NCBI GenBank assembly: GCA_015680905.1
Contig: CM027379.1
Span: 95,035,001-95,099,000, forward strand
Length of the DNA stretch: 64,000 bases
Direction: 5' to 3'
From: Coptis chinensis
Lineage: Eukaryota > Streptophyta > Magnoliopsida > Ranunculales > Ranunculaceae
Positions 11,846 through 22,853 of the stretch are shown here, piece by piece; position 1 is the first letter of the stretch, and the number at the start of each line of letters is the position of its first letter. Under the pieces are notes generated by a model, which saw only the letters and a program-made list of their open reading frames with translations, searched no databases and had not been told where the DNA came from. The position numbers and the translations under genes were made by a program.

Positions 11846-13173
11846 ATATCATTAGCAGTTTGGAGTTAATTTTGATGAGACTTTCAGCCCTGTATCAAAG
11901 CCAGGTACCATTAGACTTATTCTTTCCATTGCTCTCAACAATGATTGGTCCATCAAACAATTGGATGTGAGTAATGTTTTTTTGCATGGAACTTTGAAGG
12001 TGACAGTTTACATGTGTCAGCCACCTGGGTTTGTAGATATTCAAAAACCAACTCATGTGTGTAAGCTTAAGAAATCTCTATATGGTCTGAAGCAGGCGCC
12101 TAAGGCGTGGTACCAGGAGTTGCATTTTGCATTGGTTGAACTTGATTTCTCCTCTTCTCAAGCAGATACTTCTCTCTTTACAAGAAGAGATTCAAAAGGT
12201 ACAACTTACATTCTCATCTATGTAGATGACATTCTTATCACTGGGAGTTCTACTGCAATGATTTCCTATGTTATTCAACAACTAAATCTCAAGTTTCCTA
12301 TGAAAGACTTGGGTGAATTTCATTACTTCCTAGGCCTGGAGGTCAAAAGAACTTTCGATACTTTATTCTTAACTCAGACCAAATACATCTTGGATTTGTT
12401 TAAGAAGGCCAATATATGGAGGAGGAAAACCATGTTCTACTCCAATTTCTTCAGGTCAACTTAATAACATTGATGAGGATCCAGTACAAGACATCACTGA
12501 ATATAGATCACTTGTTGGTGCATTGCAGTATTTATGTTGGACAAGACCTGACATCTCCTTCTCAGTCAATCAAGTATGCTAGTTCATGCACAGTCCCAGA
12601 ACACATCATCTTGTTGCTGTCAAAAAGAATTCTTCGATATCTTAAAGGTTCGATGGATTTTGGTATTAAATTCACAAAGGGTCTTTTAACTATCAATGCA
12701 TTTTGTGATGCAAACTGGGGTGGATGCACTATAGATAGATCCACAAATGGTTTTATTGTGTTCTCTACTTCTCTGGAACTAATCCAATTTCTCGAAGTGC
12801 CAAGAAATAGTCTATAGTATCCAGATCCTCTACTGAGTCAGAATATCAAGCATTGGCTACAACTGCTACATAATTATATTGGCTTTGTCAAATTTTACTA
12901 GATTTACACATTCATTTACCTACAACACCAACTTTGTGGTGTGATGACATTGGAGCTCTAGCATTGGCTTCCAATCCTGTGTTCCATGCTCGTACCAAGC
13001 ATATTGAGGTAGACTACCATTATACAAGGCATTTAGTCACAACTGGAGCACTGCAACTCAAGTACATTTGTACTCAAGACCAAGTTGCTGATGCATTTAC
13101 AAAAGGTCTTTCAAGTCCTAGATTTAATCTCTTAAGGTTTAAGCTTTTTGTTGTTGCTCAACCTAAATCTTGA
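11846..13173 (+). pseudogene. Ty1/copia pol: reverse transcriptase and RNase H
   Basis: This is the C-terminal part of a copia polyprotein that copies element RNA into DNA. It enters at QFGVNFDETFSPV, then shows KQLDVSNVFLHG, YGLKQAPKAWY and the catalytic YVDD in LIYVDDILITGS. After frame changes near 12430 and again before KRILRYLKGSMDFG it reaches RNase H (FCDANWGG) and the end STEYQALA, HIEVDYHYTRH and VADAFTKGL. Stops include TAG near 11855 and TAA near 12870. The 5' side is cut by the Tat LTR; the matching 5' part of this copia element should lie beyond the left edge of the window. It is dead. Confidence 0.95.
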
Positions 13174-13178
13174 GGGGG

Positions 13179-13356
13179 TGTAATAGAGTATCAACTCTGT
13201 TATTAGTCAAATAGTCTAGAAGGTCAGAGTTTGTTAGCTTTCTATTATAACCGATTCTGTTAGAATACAGTTGTGATGCTGTCATGTAATATGTTGTCTA
13301 TAAATACTTGTAGTTGTACATAGAGAAAGGTAATGAAAACATTTCTATTTTGCTCA
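13179..13356 (+). mobile_element. 3' LTR of the copia element
   Basis: A polypurine tract (TGAGGGGG, 13171-13178) precedes TGTAATAGAGTATCAACTC. A TATA box (CTATAAATAC) is near 13300. I place the end at TTTGCTCA (13356). From there on, the minus strand matches the end of the coiled-coil/membrane gene (MQEKRNE against LHQKRCG in the other copy), so it is host sequence. The LTR is about 178 bp, short but usual for plant copia. The left LTR and target duplication lie outside the window. Confidence 0.7.
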
Positions 13357-13624
13357 ATCCTCATTTCTCTTCTCTTGCATATAGGTGCCTGCGAATTTAG
13401 CTAACAATAGGGAGACGGTGCCAAGAAGTAAAAATCTCACAATCGGAGTCCAAGAATATTGCCATAAAGTTGTAAGACTTAGAGATGCATCCGACTTTTC
13501 ATTCTTTCCCTTCAACAAATTCTCAATCAACACATCCCCCTTTTCAGCCTGTCTTTACCGATTTCCCTCTTTTCTTTCCTATTTTCTTTTTCCTCATCCT
13601 CGTCTTTAGACTTTTCACTTGAAA

Positions 13625-16600
13625 TGTCACACACACCCCAAATTTTCAGAAAATTTAAAATAAAGAATTATCCACACCCTATTCCATCTTCTGAAAACCC
13701 AGGATGAAACGAAACCCTAATAACATATTATCAACCATGATATTAAAATCTGAGATCAAATTTAAAACCAAAAAGGACAATCCTTCAATCACATTATTAA
13801 ACTACAAAGAAACTAACCAACTCTATTACATCTATCTCAAAACAAAACCGTACACTTCAGAAAAAACTTAAACCAGAAGACTCCAAGAGCAACTCCAAAT
13901 CACGTGTCATCATCCACTACACTCCACCATCTATGTTTCCAAAAACACACCCACGTTGCAAAACAAAGCAAACATGACTCAGCAAATTGAATTTGCTAGT
14001 ATGAGTAAGGCTAAAATAAAATATACACTACTACATTCCATTTTCCAATTAAATAAATATAACATTACCAACCATTTCAACTTGGAAGACAAGATAGTTC
14101 CGTTTTTCAAAACGGCGTATAGTTTCTTCCCAAGTAAGATTTCAATCCCATTATCTCGTAAATTAATTTAATTAAAATCTTACCTATTATCGCTTACTTG
14201 TTAGGGTAGGACAACATCTCTGCATAAAAAGTTAATAAGTCCTATCCGCCTGCAAAACAAAGTTAGATTTCCCAAACGTAATCCTTAAAAATCTACATTT
14301 ATTTCACACTGCAACCATCATGGGTATACATAATATGGCATAATATATCGCCAATATTAACATTCATGTCACACCACCCTCTCCATCATATCACGCTAAC
14401 CACATTCACGTACATTCCTTCATAAGAAATTATATGCATCCACTCGTCTACTTATGAGAACGAGAAAATCACAACCAGAGAGTACATTCATCCCTCGTGA
14501 GTATCAACTCATACAACCCACGTATATATTTCGTGTAAGAAATCATGTGCATCATAATATATAAATATTCATATGCAATAACTCCATCATACTCAAAATC
14601 AATATTTTACTAATTAACCACTCGTTTACTTATGAGAACGAGGAAAATATCACAACTAGAGAGTACATTCATCCCTCGTGAGTATCAACTCACACTAACC
14701 ACATATATATTTCTTGTAAGAAATCATGTACATCATAATACATAAATATTCATATGTAATAACTCAGTCATACGTAAAATCAATATTTTTACTTTGCTTA
14801 TTAATTATCTCGTTGACTCATTTATTAAAAGACACAGCCCAACCTTTAGTTCCTACTCCACGATTTGCACTTCACACATTTGCCAAATCACACATATCTG
14901 TGTGCCTCACTCACACGGAGTACCACTACAAGACATATGTCCCAAGCAGGGATATCGCCTCCAGGAAACATATTTTCATCTTGTAATCTCGTAACTTATG
15001 AGTCACAGTCATCTCTGGGCTTTCCATATATATACACAAAGCCTCTTTTGGGCATAACAAAATATTAGGTCATTCATGGCACATTCAATGAATACCTTGG
15101 GTCATTCCCGCCATATTCAAGGAATACCCATCATAACACTAATAGGTCATTCATGGCACATTCAATGAATACCTTAGGTCATTCCCGCCACATTCAAGGA
15201 ATACCCATCATAACACTAACATGTCATTCATGGCACATTCAATGAATACCTTAGGTCATTCCTGCCACATTCAAGGAATACAGATCTACATTCCCGTATA
15301 TTCAAGGAATACAGCCAACCCACAAGGCGAATGCCTTAGTTTCTCTCTAAGGCGGCTTTTCACATGACATCATTAGTCATAAACATTTCATTTCATTTCT
15401 TTTCATCAAAGAGGCGTGGAGAGATCTAAAGATGTAGGTGACACATTACATTTTCACAACACTTTTTAACACTCAAGAGTTCTCATTTATTATAATACTT
15501 TAATTATAAAATAAACATCGTCTCAAGCAATAGAATCATTACTAAATATTCAAAACACAATAACCAATCAACTCACCTCATTATCAATTATATAAATCAT
15601 AGATATCCTGGTTCTCAATTATGAGTAACGTGTTAATTAAATGTCTCATGAATACCTTTTAAACCACCACAAGCACGTACACAATTAAGTAATAACATTG
15701 GACATATATAATTATCACAATAACTACTATATAATATATAATATAGTGGCTGCACTTTTGCTCAAAGCTGCCTACATATCCAAATCTTTCAAGATTGGAA
15801 TCAAGTCTTTGTAGTTCTTATGAACCACATAGTCAAAATCAAAGTCCATTAGAGCCAATATATATTATTGCATAAAACTACGTCAAATCTGTATTAGATA
15901 ATTACAAACATGTTTATACAAGTCTCGACAACATCCTATTATTAGATTTGTCTACAAAGTTCAATATGTTAGCAGTCCGAAAAATCAACATTCAAAAAGT
16001 CAACGGTCAACAAGTCAAAGGTGAACGGTCAATCGGGTCAAAGGGTCAAGCTCAACAGTCAACAGTCCTAAACCGGTGGTCATCCAAACAGGTCCTAACC
16101 CAAACCAATGCTTAAAGCAGTTCAACCCATGGTCCTAACCCAACTAACCAAAATAAAACCAAAGCATAGCATGGGCCCAAGCCCAAAAGTCTAAACCAAT
16201 CTATTTACTCCACCCTACCCACTTGAAAACATAAAGACCAGCCCACATAAAATAGAAATTGGCCCAAAGAAACAAACTAATTTGTTTCGGCCCAAGCCCA
16301 ACTCAAACACAACTTAAGCCCACAAGTTTTTAAAAACAACTAAAGCCTACAAATTCTAATTAGGCCCAAGCCCAACTGAAACAAAACTTTAGTTCTGGAG
16401 CACCGGATCGTGGTCTCTTTCTTCTCCCTCAACAACCCACACCACCACCGAAACAACCACCACCATTCTCACTCCCCACCACACCAAAACCATTCGGTTT
16501 TGATCCCCCTCAAACCCAACTCATTGCCACTAACCAAATTCAATTCCATCACTCTTCAAAAATTCGATCTTGACCGCCATTTACAACCTTTAGAGCTTCA

Positions 16601-17289
16601 ACCGCCCACTCAACAGTATCCACTCAACCCAATATAATCAACACAATACACTCACACAATCACCAACCCAACAATCATCATATATATCCAATTCAAACCA
16701 CAAACCAACGTCCACCAGCAGTTCAAACAAAACCATAAAATTGGTTTACCCACAATCAACAATTCTAACATTAACAATTTTATATCAACAATATATAAAT
16801 AATTAAAATCGATTCATAATCATCTTTTTATCATATAGGTTTGTTTCAACAGTATGCAGACTAATTTGGCAGACTAATTCGACAACATGTAAAATGTATA
16901 ATAAGCACAAAAGAAAAATAAGCAAAAAATCATTAGCAGAAATTAGATACTAAAGTTAAATAGACATAAAAATCTAGGTTCAATGAAAGATAAAAAAAAA
17001 AAAAAAAAATCTACTCGCCGGTTATATGCTCTATCAGTATCTCCAGCAAGAAGCCTCCATTTTCTTCTCTCAATAAAACTCTTTTTTTTCCTGTATAAAA
17101 CTCTCCGTGTAAACTACTCTACGTGTTTCCCTTTTTTTTTTTTAAAACCCTCGAAAACAGGGAATGGGGTTTATCCTCTTAACCCTATCTCTTTCTAATC
17201 TTTATCCTTTTTATTTTTATCTATTTTTATTATTTTTATTTTTATTTTTATTGTACTAGTAAATATATAAAAAAAAACGGGATGTTATA
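13625..17289 (+). mobile_element. Second large solo LTR (3.67 kb) with TGAAA target duplication
   Basis: The element starts TGTCACACACACCCCAAATTTTC and ends ACGGGATGTTATA, with TGAAA on both sides (13620-13624 and 17290-17294). It belongs to the same family as 7184-10663. Both have similar ends, the shared stretch GTCAAATCTNNATTAGATAAT, a GTCAA-rich block (here 15990-16070), GGCCCAAGCCCAA-rich DNA and a CCACCACC-rich stretch. No gag or pol is present, so it reads as a solo LTR. The final CA has become TA. It splits an exon of the minus-strand host gene. Confidence 0.88.
14440..15310. repeat. Internal repeats of the second large LTR
   Basis: Two sets are visible. A stretch beginning CCACTCGTCTACTTATGAGA at about 14440 recurs at about 14620 (period near 187 bp). 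Further on, about three units near 77 bp, containing AGGTCATTCATGGCACATTC and GGTCATTCCCGCCACATTCA, run from 15065 to 15310. The first LTR of this family lacks these expansions and has others. Confidence 0.85.
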
Positions 17290-18910
17290 TGAAATCCCCA
17301 CAACCCTTCTTCTATACAATGCTCTTATGAATTTCTCCTCACCCCAGAGATCCCACATCTGGACAAATCGAGCACACGAAAATGCCAATGGCTGCAACCC
17401 CGAATGAAATTAGCTCTTTAAACAACCCCAACTCGCCGCATGGTAGTGTGGTGGTATAGAAATAAGCGGAAATCCACCAAACTTAACACAGAAATACATT
17501 CACGGTACTCCGCAACAACTGAACACAGTCTGCTTTTCAGACCAAATTCAGCTTCGAATAGTGATGACAGGAACTCAAACTTTTGTTCTGCAAAACAAAG
17601 CAAACACATAGAATGAAGAGCATATATATATAGGGCACAACGCTAACCAAAATGCATGTAAAAAGTATTTGCCTACCAATAGTTTCACTATGATTTCATG
17701 TATGTGCTATTATAGGGAACAAATGTTTATCCAAGATTTCTAGTTGTCATAAGATATAATTCGTGTATGCAAAAATTAAATACATGCTTACTAGAGATTA
17801 AGAAAAAACAGTGTTGTAATAGCAAAAGCTCACGTGCGGAGAAGTACGTGAATCCAAGACTTGAGAACAATAAATCAGCTATAATTGGTAATCCTAAGAG
17901 CCTTGCTATTAAATAAATATTTTCAAAACTAGTGTCATATTTAGTAGGAGGTTGGTCTACCAAAGTTGGAACAAAGAAGGATTAACATCTATAATTTTAT
18001 ACATATTCCAAGTTCTAAAGCACAATTTCCCCAATAACTAACCAAGTACACAACCATGAGAAAAGGGTATCTCTAAGGTATCACAAAAAATAATAAAGTA
18101 ATGGTATACTTGCTTGTCGTACAGATGATTCTGCTTTGCTCTGCCTATAACACATAGAGGAAATGGGAACCTACAATTAGAACAACTAAAACTAACCTTT
18201 TTCGCTATCGTAAAACGTATCATACTTAGCCTTGGAGGCTGGAATAGAAGTTGGCCTCATTCAAAAAGATACAAGATCAAGCATCTATACCTTTGAAGAG
18301 AAGTGTCGAGATTCAAATACAAATACTTGAGGAACTAATAGGACTAAAGAAAAGGAAGTTCAATTCACCTCTATTTCTACATCTTTTAATTTTTTTTAAA
18401 GAGACTCTCGACTTCATTTTCTGCTTGATGAACGAATTCTTCCATTTTTGTTCTCCTGTTTAATTCAAAACATTATATTACTTGCTTTTTAATTCTATCT
18501 TCAAATTCCACTTCCAGATGGTTGGAGTGATATTTGATTCTCTTGTTGAAATCTGTTTCTAAATCACATTTAACCTTTTCCATCTACAGAAAATTGTGAA
18601 CAAAACCTCGGTTAACGACTTCATGGTGAGGTAGAAAGTACAATAAAGCTCTCTGAATCCTAATCTACAAGACCTCACCTGTGATGTCTGGTCTTCTAAA
18701 AGACATTTTCAACTCATCAACAGATTTAGTCATAGTAGTTTTGAATTCGTCCAATTCCTTATGAGAAATCAGGACACAATACTATTTAAAAACCGAATTA
18801 TATCGAATTTCAATTTATTTAAAAAGAAAAAGAAAAAGTATACATGAATGTCCTTTTGATTTTGTTTTAATTCTTGCATGTCGTTCTCTAAATTTTGAAG
18901 ACGCAATCAT

Positions 18911-20768
18911 GGTGCATTACACATTGTCACCAATTATCTTCAAAACTAAACTAGAAAGAAAATATAACATAAAAAAGCTGAAAAAATAAATAAAAAACAA
19001 AGTCCCATTCTTGAAAATTAACTTTAGTAAAAAAAACAAAGAAGAGGAGTTTGAACTTCACTAGTATCTTTCTTGTTAAACAAGTCCCCATTATCAAGAA
19101 AGAAAAATAACCAAAGGTCCATTGTGAAAAAACAAAACGTAAATGGGAAGATAAGAGAATTTCATTGGAAACATACTCACATTGCTATATTTGTAAAAGA
19201 AAGTCGTTGTTCTTGGTGCTCTGGTCCAAGAAAACTTGAAGAAGAAGAACTTTGATCCTCCTTACCGTAGCAAATTGTAATTTGTTGTTGTAAATTTTAT
19301 GGCGTGCTTCTCTCTAGCAAATGGGGGAACTTTTTAGGTGGTGTTGTTTATGAGAAAACGAGAATAGAAGAATGTTGTGTTTCTTTTTCATCTGAGCTCG
19401 GAAACTTGGGTTATGGGTTTTTGAGGTGGTAACAAAACAAAACTTCTTTTTTTTTTTTTTAGCAAAGTTGGAAAAAAATTTGGATGATGATACCAAAGGT
19501 CTAGGGCTTGAACCCCACCAGCATCAAAGAGTTACTGATCTAATTTAAAATAGGTTTGTTGATAAAAAAAACAAAAAAACAAAACAAAAACAAAACAAAA
19601 AAAAACAAAACAAAACAAAACCTAAACCTTTTTGTTTTGTTTTTTCACTTTTCACTGCTGGTTAGACTAGTTTTTGCTTTTTTACTTTTTGAGTGACAAG
19701 TCAAAACTTTAGTATGTAAAATAAATTGTCACGTGGGCTTAAGGTGTGTTTAATTACATTGGGAAAAAAAATGTTTTCTCCACATATAAATTCAATAGAT
19801 TGAAAAATAAATTTTCCAGAATGAAATGGGAGTGTTTGAACATGGAAAATTAATTTTTCAAGAAAATCGTTAATGACTTTATATTTTGTTATGACTTACA
19901 TCTTAAATTCTCTCTGCAACAGTTTTTAGACATAGTACATGGAAAATTTTGATAGCTGCTAGAGAACATATCTTTTAGAATCCTACAATACAAATTTGTT
20001 CGAAAATGTGAACAACCAAATTAAACATGGAAAATGGATAGTTTCTAGAATACATTTTTTGTTGTAATAATCAAATGCATTGTATTAGTAAAAGATTTAT
20101 TATGTTATCAAACAATGGGAACGGGCAGTAACCTTTTAGACCAGTACGCCATTCAATACATTACGAGTTTTGGAGTGTCTTTCAAACCTCTAGGTGTTGT
20201 TTTGATGCGCCTACCTCTGCCTACATCGTTCATTATATTATATAATCCTTAAAGCAAATCAATTTGCTAAGAGCCTTGAGATTCAAAACTAAAAATGATG
20301 TTGATGATTAATCAAGTAAAGGTTTCATAATTGCACGGAATACATTAATAGATATTAGACCAGTACACCATTCAAGACATTCTTTGCGCCTCATGAATAC
20401 AGAGCCCCCCATTTATTTTGAACAGGTATAAAAAGATATTTAATACTCGGTATTAATCAGAAAGCTCATATTCTATTAATATATTAGAGGAGACTCAAAA
20501 CACTCAATATATGTCAACATAAATCTGTTCCATTTTGACGAATTTAACACTGAAATGGATGCCAATGTTGCACAAAAACTTTTCACGTTTTGTCTTAGGT
20601 ACATTATTCCTTAATCAATTGTTCGAGTACATACGGTAAAACCAAAGTGATCATGATGTAACACTAGATAGTGCAATAGATTAACATAACTTCTCTTTAA
20701 AAGGACATTAAGCCTGTCAGTCAGTATTATACTATGTATAACTTCTACAAGAAAAATATTGTAACCAG
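18911..20768. other. Non-coding DNA with a possible SINE and a CAAAA run
   Basis: No gene is supported here. Bases 19460-19471 (TAGCAAAGTTGG) fit a tRNA-type A box. A weak B box (GGGCTTGAACCCC) follows near 19505, then an A-rich tail and a (CAAAA)n run at 19565-19620, so a decayed SINE is possible. A direct repeat with the word TTAGACCAGTAC occurs near 20136 and 20356. The rest is AT-rich sequence without open structure. Confidence 0.35.
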
Positions 20769-20771
20769 TAA

Positions 20772-21258
20772 GAGCATTTTTAGGAGAGATACTTTCCTAG
20801 CATCAAACACCAAATTTCCAACAATTTGGTATTTTTTCATTTTTAGGAGAGTCACATGCTGATGAAAACACAAAACCAAACACCAAATCGGCCAAAATTT
20901 GGTTCCAGTTTTAGTGCTGTATCAAATCTCTCACGCGGTTTTTCTAACACCGCATGGGCTTGGGCTAAACAGTGGGCTTCAATCACGCGGTTTTCGCAAA
21001 ATTGCGCGAGAGATTGGGAAAGAAAATAAAGAAGAAAGTTGATATGCAATACATCCCGCAGTTTTGGAAAAATTGCGTGGGCTTGGGCTTTGAGAAAACC
21101 ACAAGTGGCGCGGTTTTAAGAAAGGCTATATGACGCAGTTTATCCAAAACCGCGTCATTTGATGTCGAAAATGTGATGTTTCTCCTAAACATGGTTGGTG
21201 TTTTTTCTGTTTGGTTCAAAAATTTGGTATTTTTTTGGTTTCTCTTCTAAAGATGCTC
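20772..21258. mobile_element. PIF/Harbinger-like MITE (487 bp)
   Basis: The terminal inverted repeats are GAGCATTTTTAGGAGAGA and, from the right end, GAGCATCTTTAGAAGAGA (16 of 18 match). The 3 bp sequence TAA flanks both sides (20769-20771 and 21259-21261), the usual target for PIF/Harbinger and Tourist MITEs. It is non-coding. The interior has several copies of a GCG-GTTTT motif in both orientations (ACGCGGTTTT, AAAACCGCG), which give it self-complementary arms. Confidence 0.85.
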
Positions 21259-21689
21259 TAAGAGAATACCAATGTTACCAACCACAGCAATGAAAAGAAA
21301 AAGCTGCAAAAATTATTCCCTTTCGGTTGGGCTTTAGTGACACCCTTATTTTGCCACTCTTATCTCACACCCCTCTTGGTCCTCAACTCAGATCTCATCC
21401 TGAGATCATCAAATCTCACTTGACGCCATTAACGACCACCTGAGCTATAGTGACAACACTCAACCAACGACCAAACCCCACCAAAACCGCTCGGTTTTAG
21501 CCCCCAACAAAAACCCAACATTATGGTATAGCCAAAACTCGATTTCCCCACTCCTCACAAATCGCGATTTGACTCCATTACTGCCTTTCAAAGCTTACCC
21601 AATCAAATACCAATCAAACACAGGAAATGTATGTGCTCCTGCTATCTTATCAATTAATCTAGGTAGAAAAACACGTATATTGGTTTGGG

Positions 21690-22261
21690 AGCACGTATGG
21701 CTGATCACTGAAGAATTTGGTGGAAACTGTGACTTTGATGTAGATGATGAAGTTCAAAAGTTACAGAAGATGGGTGTTGTTGCTTGGGTAAGCTTTTCAT
21801 ATATATTATTTTCATATCACTTTTCAGAGGACGACTCCAAGGAATGCAGGTATGCCCAACTAGAGGTAGGCATCCTTCATCCCAACTGGCTCGACGGTGC
21901 AAACTATCTTGGACAGAAATATGTTAATGGCCTCCTCTGCAATGTCTGGGAGAAGGTTGACTTCATTTGGTATTATGAAGACGTTGTTACTAAGAGGCCT
22001 GTTCACTGGCTCTTCTATACAGGTATTTTATAATATTCTATATAGAGTTGCATGCAATGAATTTGTCCAAGTTTATTACACTTGATCCTACATTTTAATC
22101 TCTGCAGGGAGAGCTTCAGATGTGATGACATTTGAGGTGGGAGCGGTGCTTGAAGATGAAAAGTGGCAAGCCCCTGTGTACTGTTTTGAGAAGAAAGACG
22201 GATTTCAGAGAAGTACACTGAAAGGAGTTTTGGGAGGTTCTTTCTTAAAGAATTCAATGTA
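21690..22261 (+). pseudogene. Captured fragment of an At4g14100-like gene
   Basis: The reading frame shows [17 protein letters not shown] in a first exon, whose DNA is also present in the right arm of the element. A middle exon has [37 protein letters not shown] and [11 protein letters not shown]. After a GTATTT donor (22022) and an acceptor near 22107 comes [19 protein letters not shown] and [13 protein letters not shown] recognise this as the plant family of uncharacterised proteins like Arabidopsis At4g14100, sometimes labelled glycosyl-transferring without proof. The N-terminal part is missing. A stop near 22259 follows an aberrant tail. It is a gene piece inside a transposon, not a complete host gene. 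Confidence 0.78.
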
Positions 22262-22751
22262 ATTCATTATCACTGAAAGTCTAAAAGGATGTTTCCGAGG
22301 TTCACTCCTTTCTTAAAGAGTTCAATGTAACTTCATCTCTGTTTGGACTGATGATGAGAAATAAACTAGGGTTTACTTAATCAATTCGTTCTTAGTGACA
22401 ATGTTGCTTACTTGCATTGCTTTCTGTTTGAAAGAAAAAAAAACAGTCAATTTTAACATCTTTTATTTTGGCTTTCTAGCAATACGTTCAATAACATTGT
22501 AGTGCATGTAACACCAATACAAATCATTTCTGCCACAAGGTCTCGTTCCAAGGTTATACACACACGATAGCTTCTTGATGCTTCAGAGACAAAAATTCAT
22601 TCCAAAAATTATATAACTCTGCATGATGGAAAGCCTATTATCTCTCTACTTGACGAGCTGGAAGATGCAGCGTACGACCTGTAGATGCCCTTAACAGTTA
22701 AATTACTCCAAAATGCTCGAGTATAGACATAGAAAACAAGTTTGTTACCTT

Positions 22752-22853
22752 TTAGGATGGCATCAAGTACTCATAGTACCCTGTGCTGCCTTCAGCACCA
22801 ATGATCTCATTAGCACGCTTCAAACTCTGGTAGTAGTATCTCCCAATAGAATC
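22752..22853 (-). pseudogene. Second captured exon, terminal, unidentified
   Basis: Read on the minus strand, a CACTTAG acceptor is followed by an open stretch encoding DSIGRYYYQSLKRANEIIG and then AEGSTGYYEYLMPS with a TAA stop. The splice-like border, clean frame and natural-looking C-terminus suggest the last exon of a host gene. I do not recognise the family. It lies in the loop of the MULE-like element and points opposite to the At4g14100-like piece. Confidence 0.45.

Larger units (their letters stand above)
13340..18910 (-). pseudogene. Interrupted copy of a coiled-coil/membrane protein gene
   Basis: This is a minus-strand relative of the gene at 45479-47790. Pieces in order are: an exon at 18844-18910 (LQNLENDMQELKQNQKD, like LRKLEGRMQELEDAI); an exon at about 18679-18758 (KELDEFKTTMTKSVDELK); and an exon at about 18490-18600 (VKCDLETDFNKRI, like VKADLKGKFNKKL). 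An exon from about 17600 down follows, with LCFAEQKFEF, VVAEYREC and, after a frameshift, LWGEEKFIRALY. The last piece, 13624 to about 13340, has TPIVRFLLLGTVSLLLAKFAG, a predicted membrane helix matching APMLRIVLLATFAMMFAGFAG. The 3.7 kb LTR at 13625-17289 lies between the last two pieces, and the copia element ends the gene. Frameshifts and a mismatched start show it is dead. The protein family is not one I recognise. Confidence 0.75.

Noticed and set aside
16410..16637. Open frame of 75 codons rich in His and Pro
   Set aside because: Located inside the second large LTR in repeated CCACCACC-type DNA; not conserved in the first LTR.
19314..19496. Minus-strand frame of 60 codons with a Lys run
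   Set aside because: The Lys run comes from a T-tract; the rest overlaps the possible SINE and shows no conservation.
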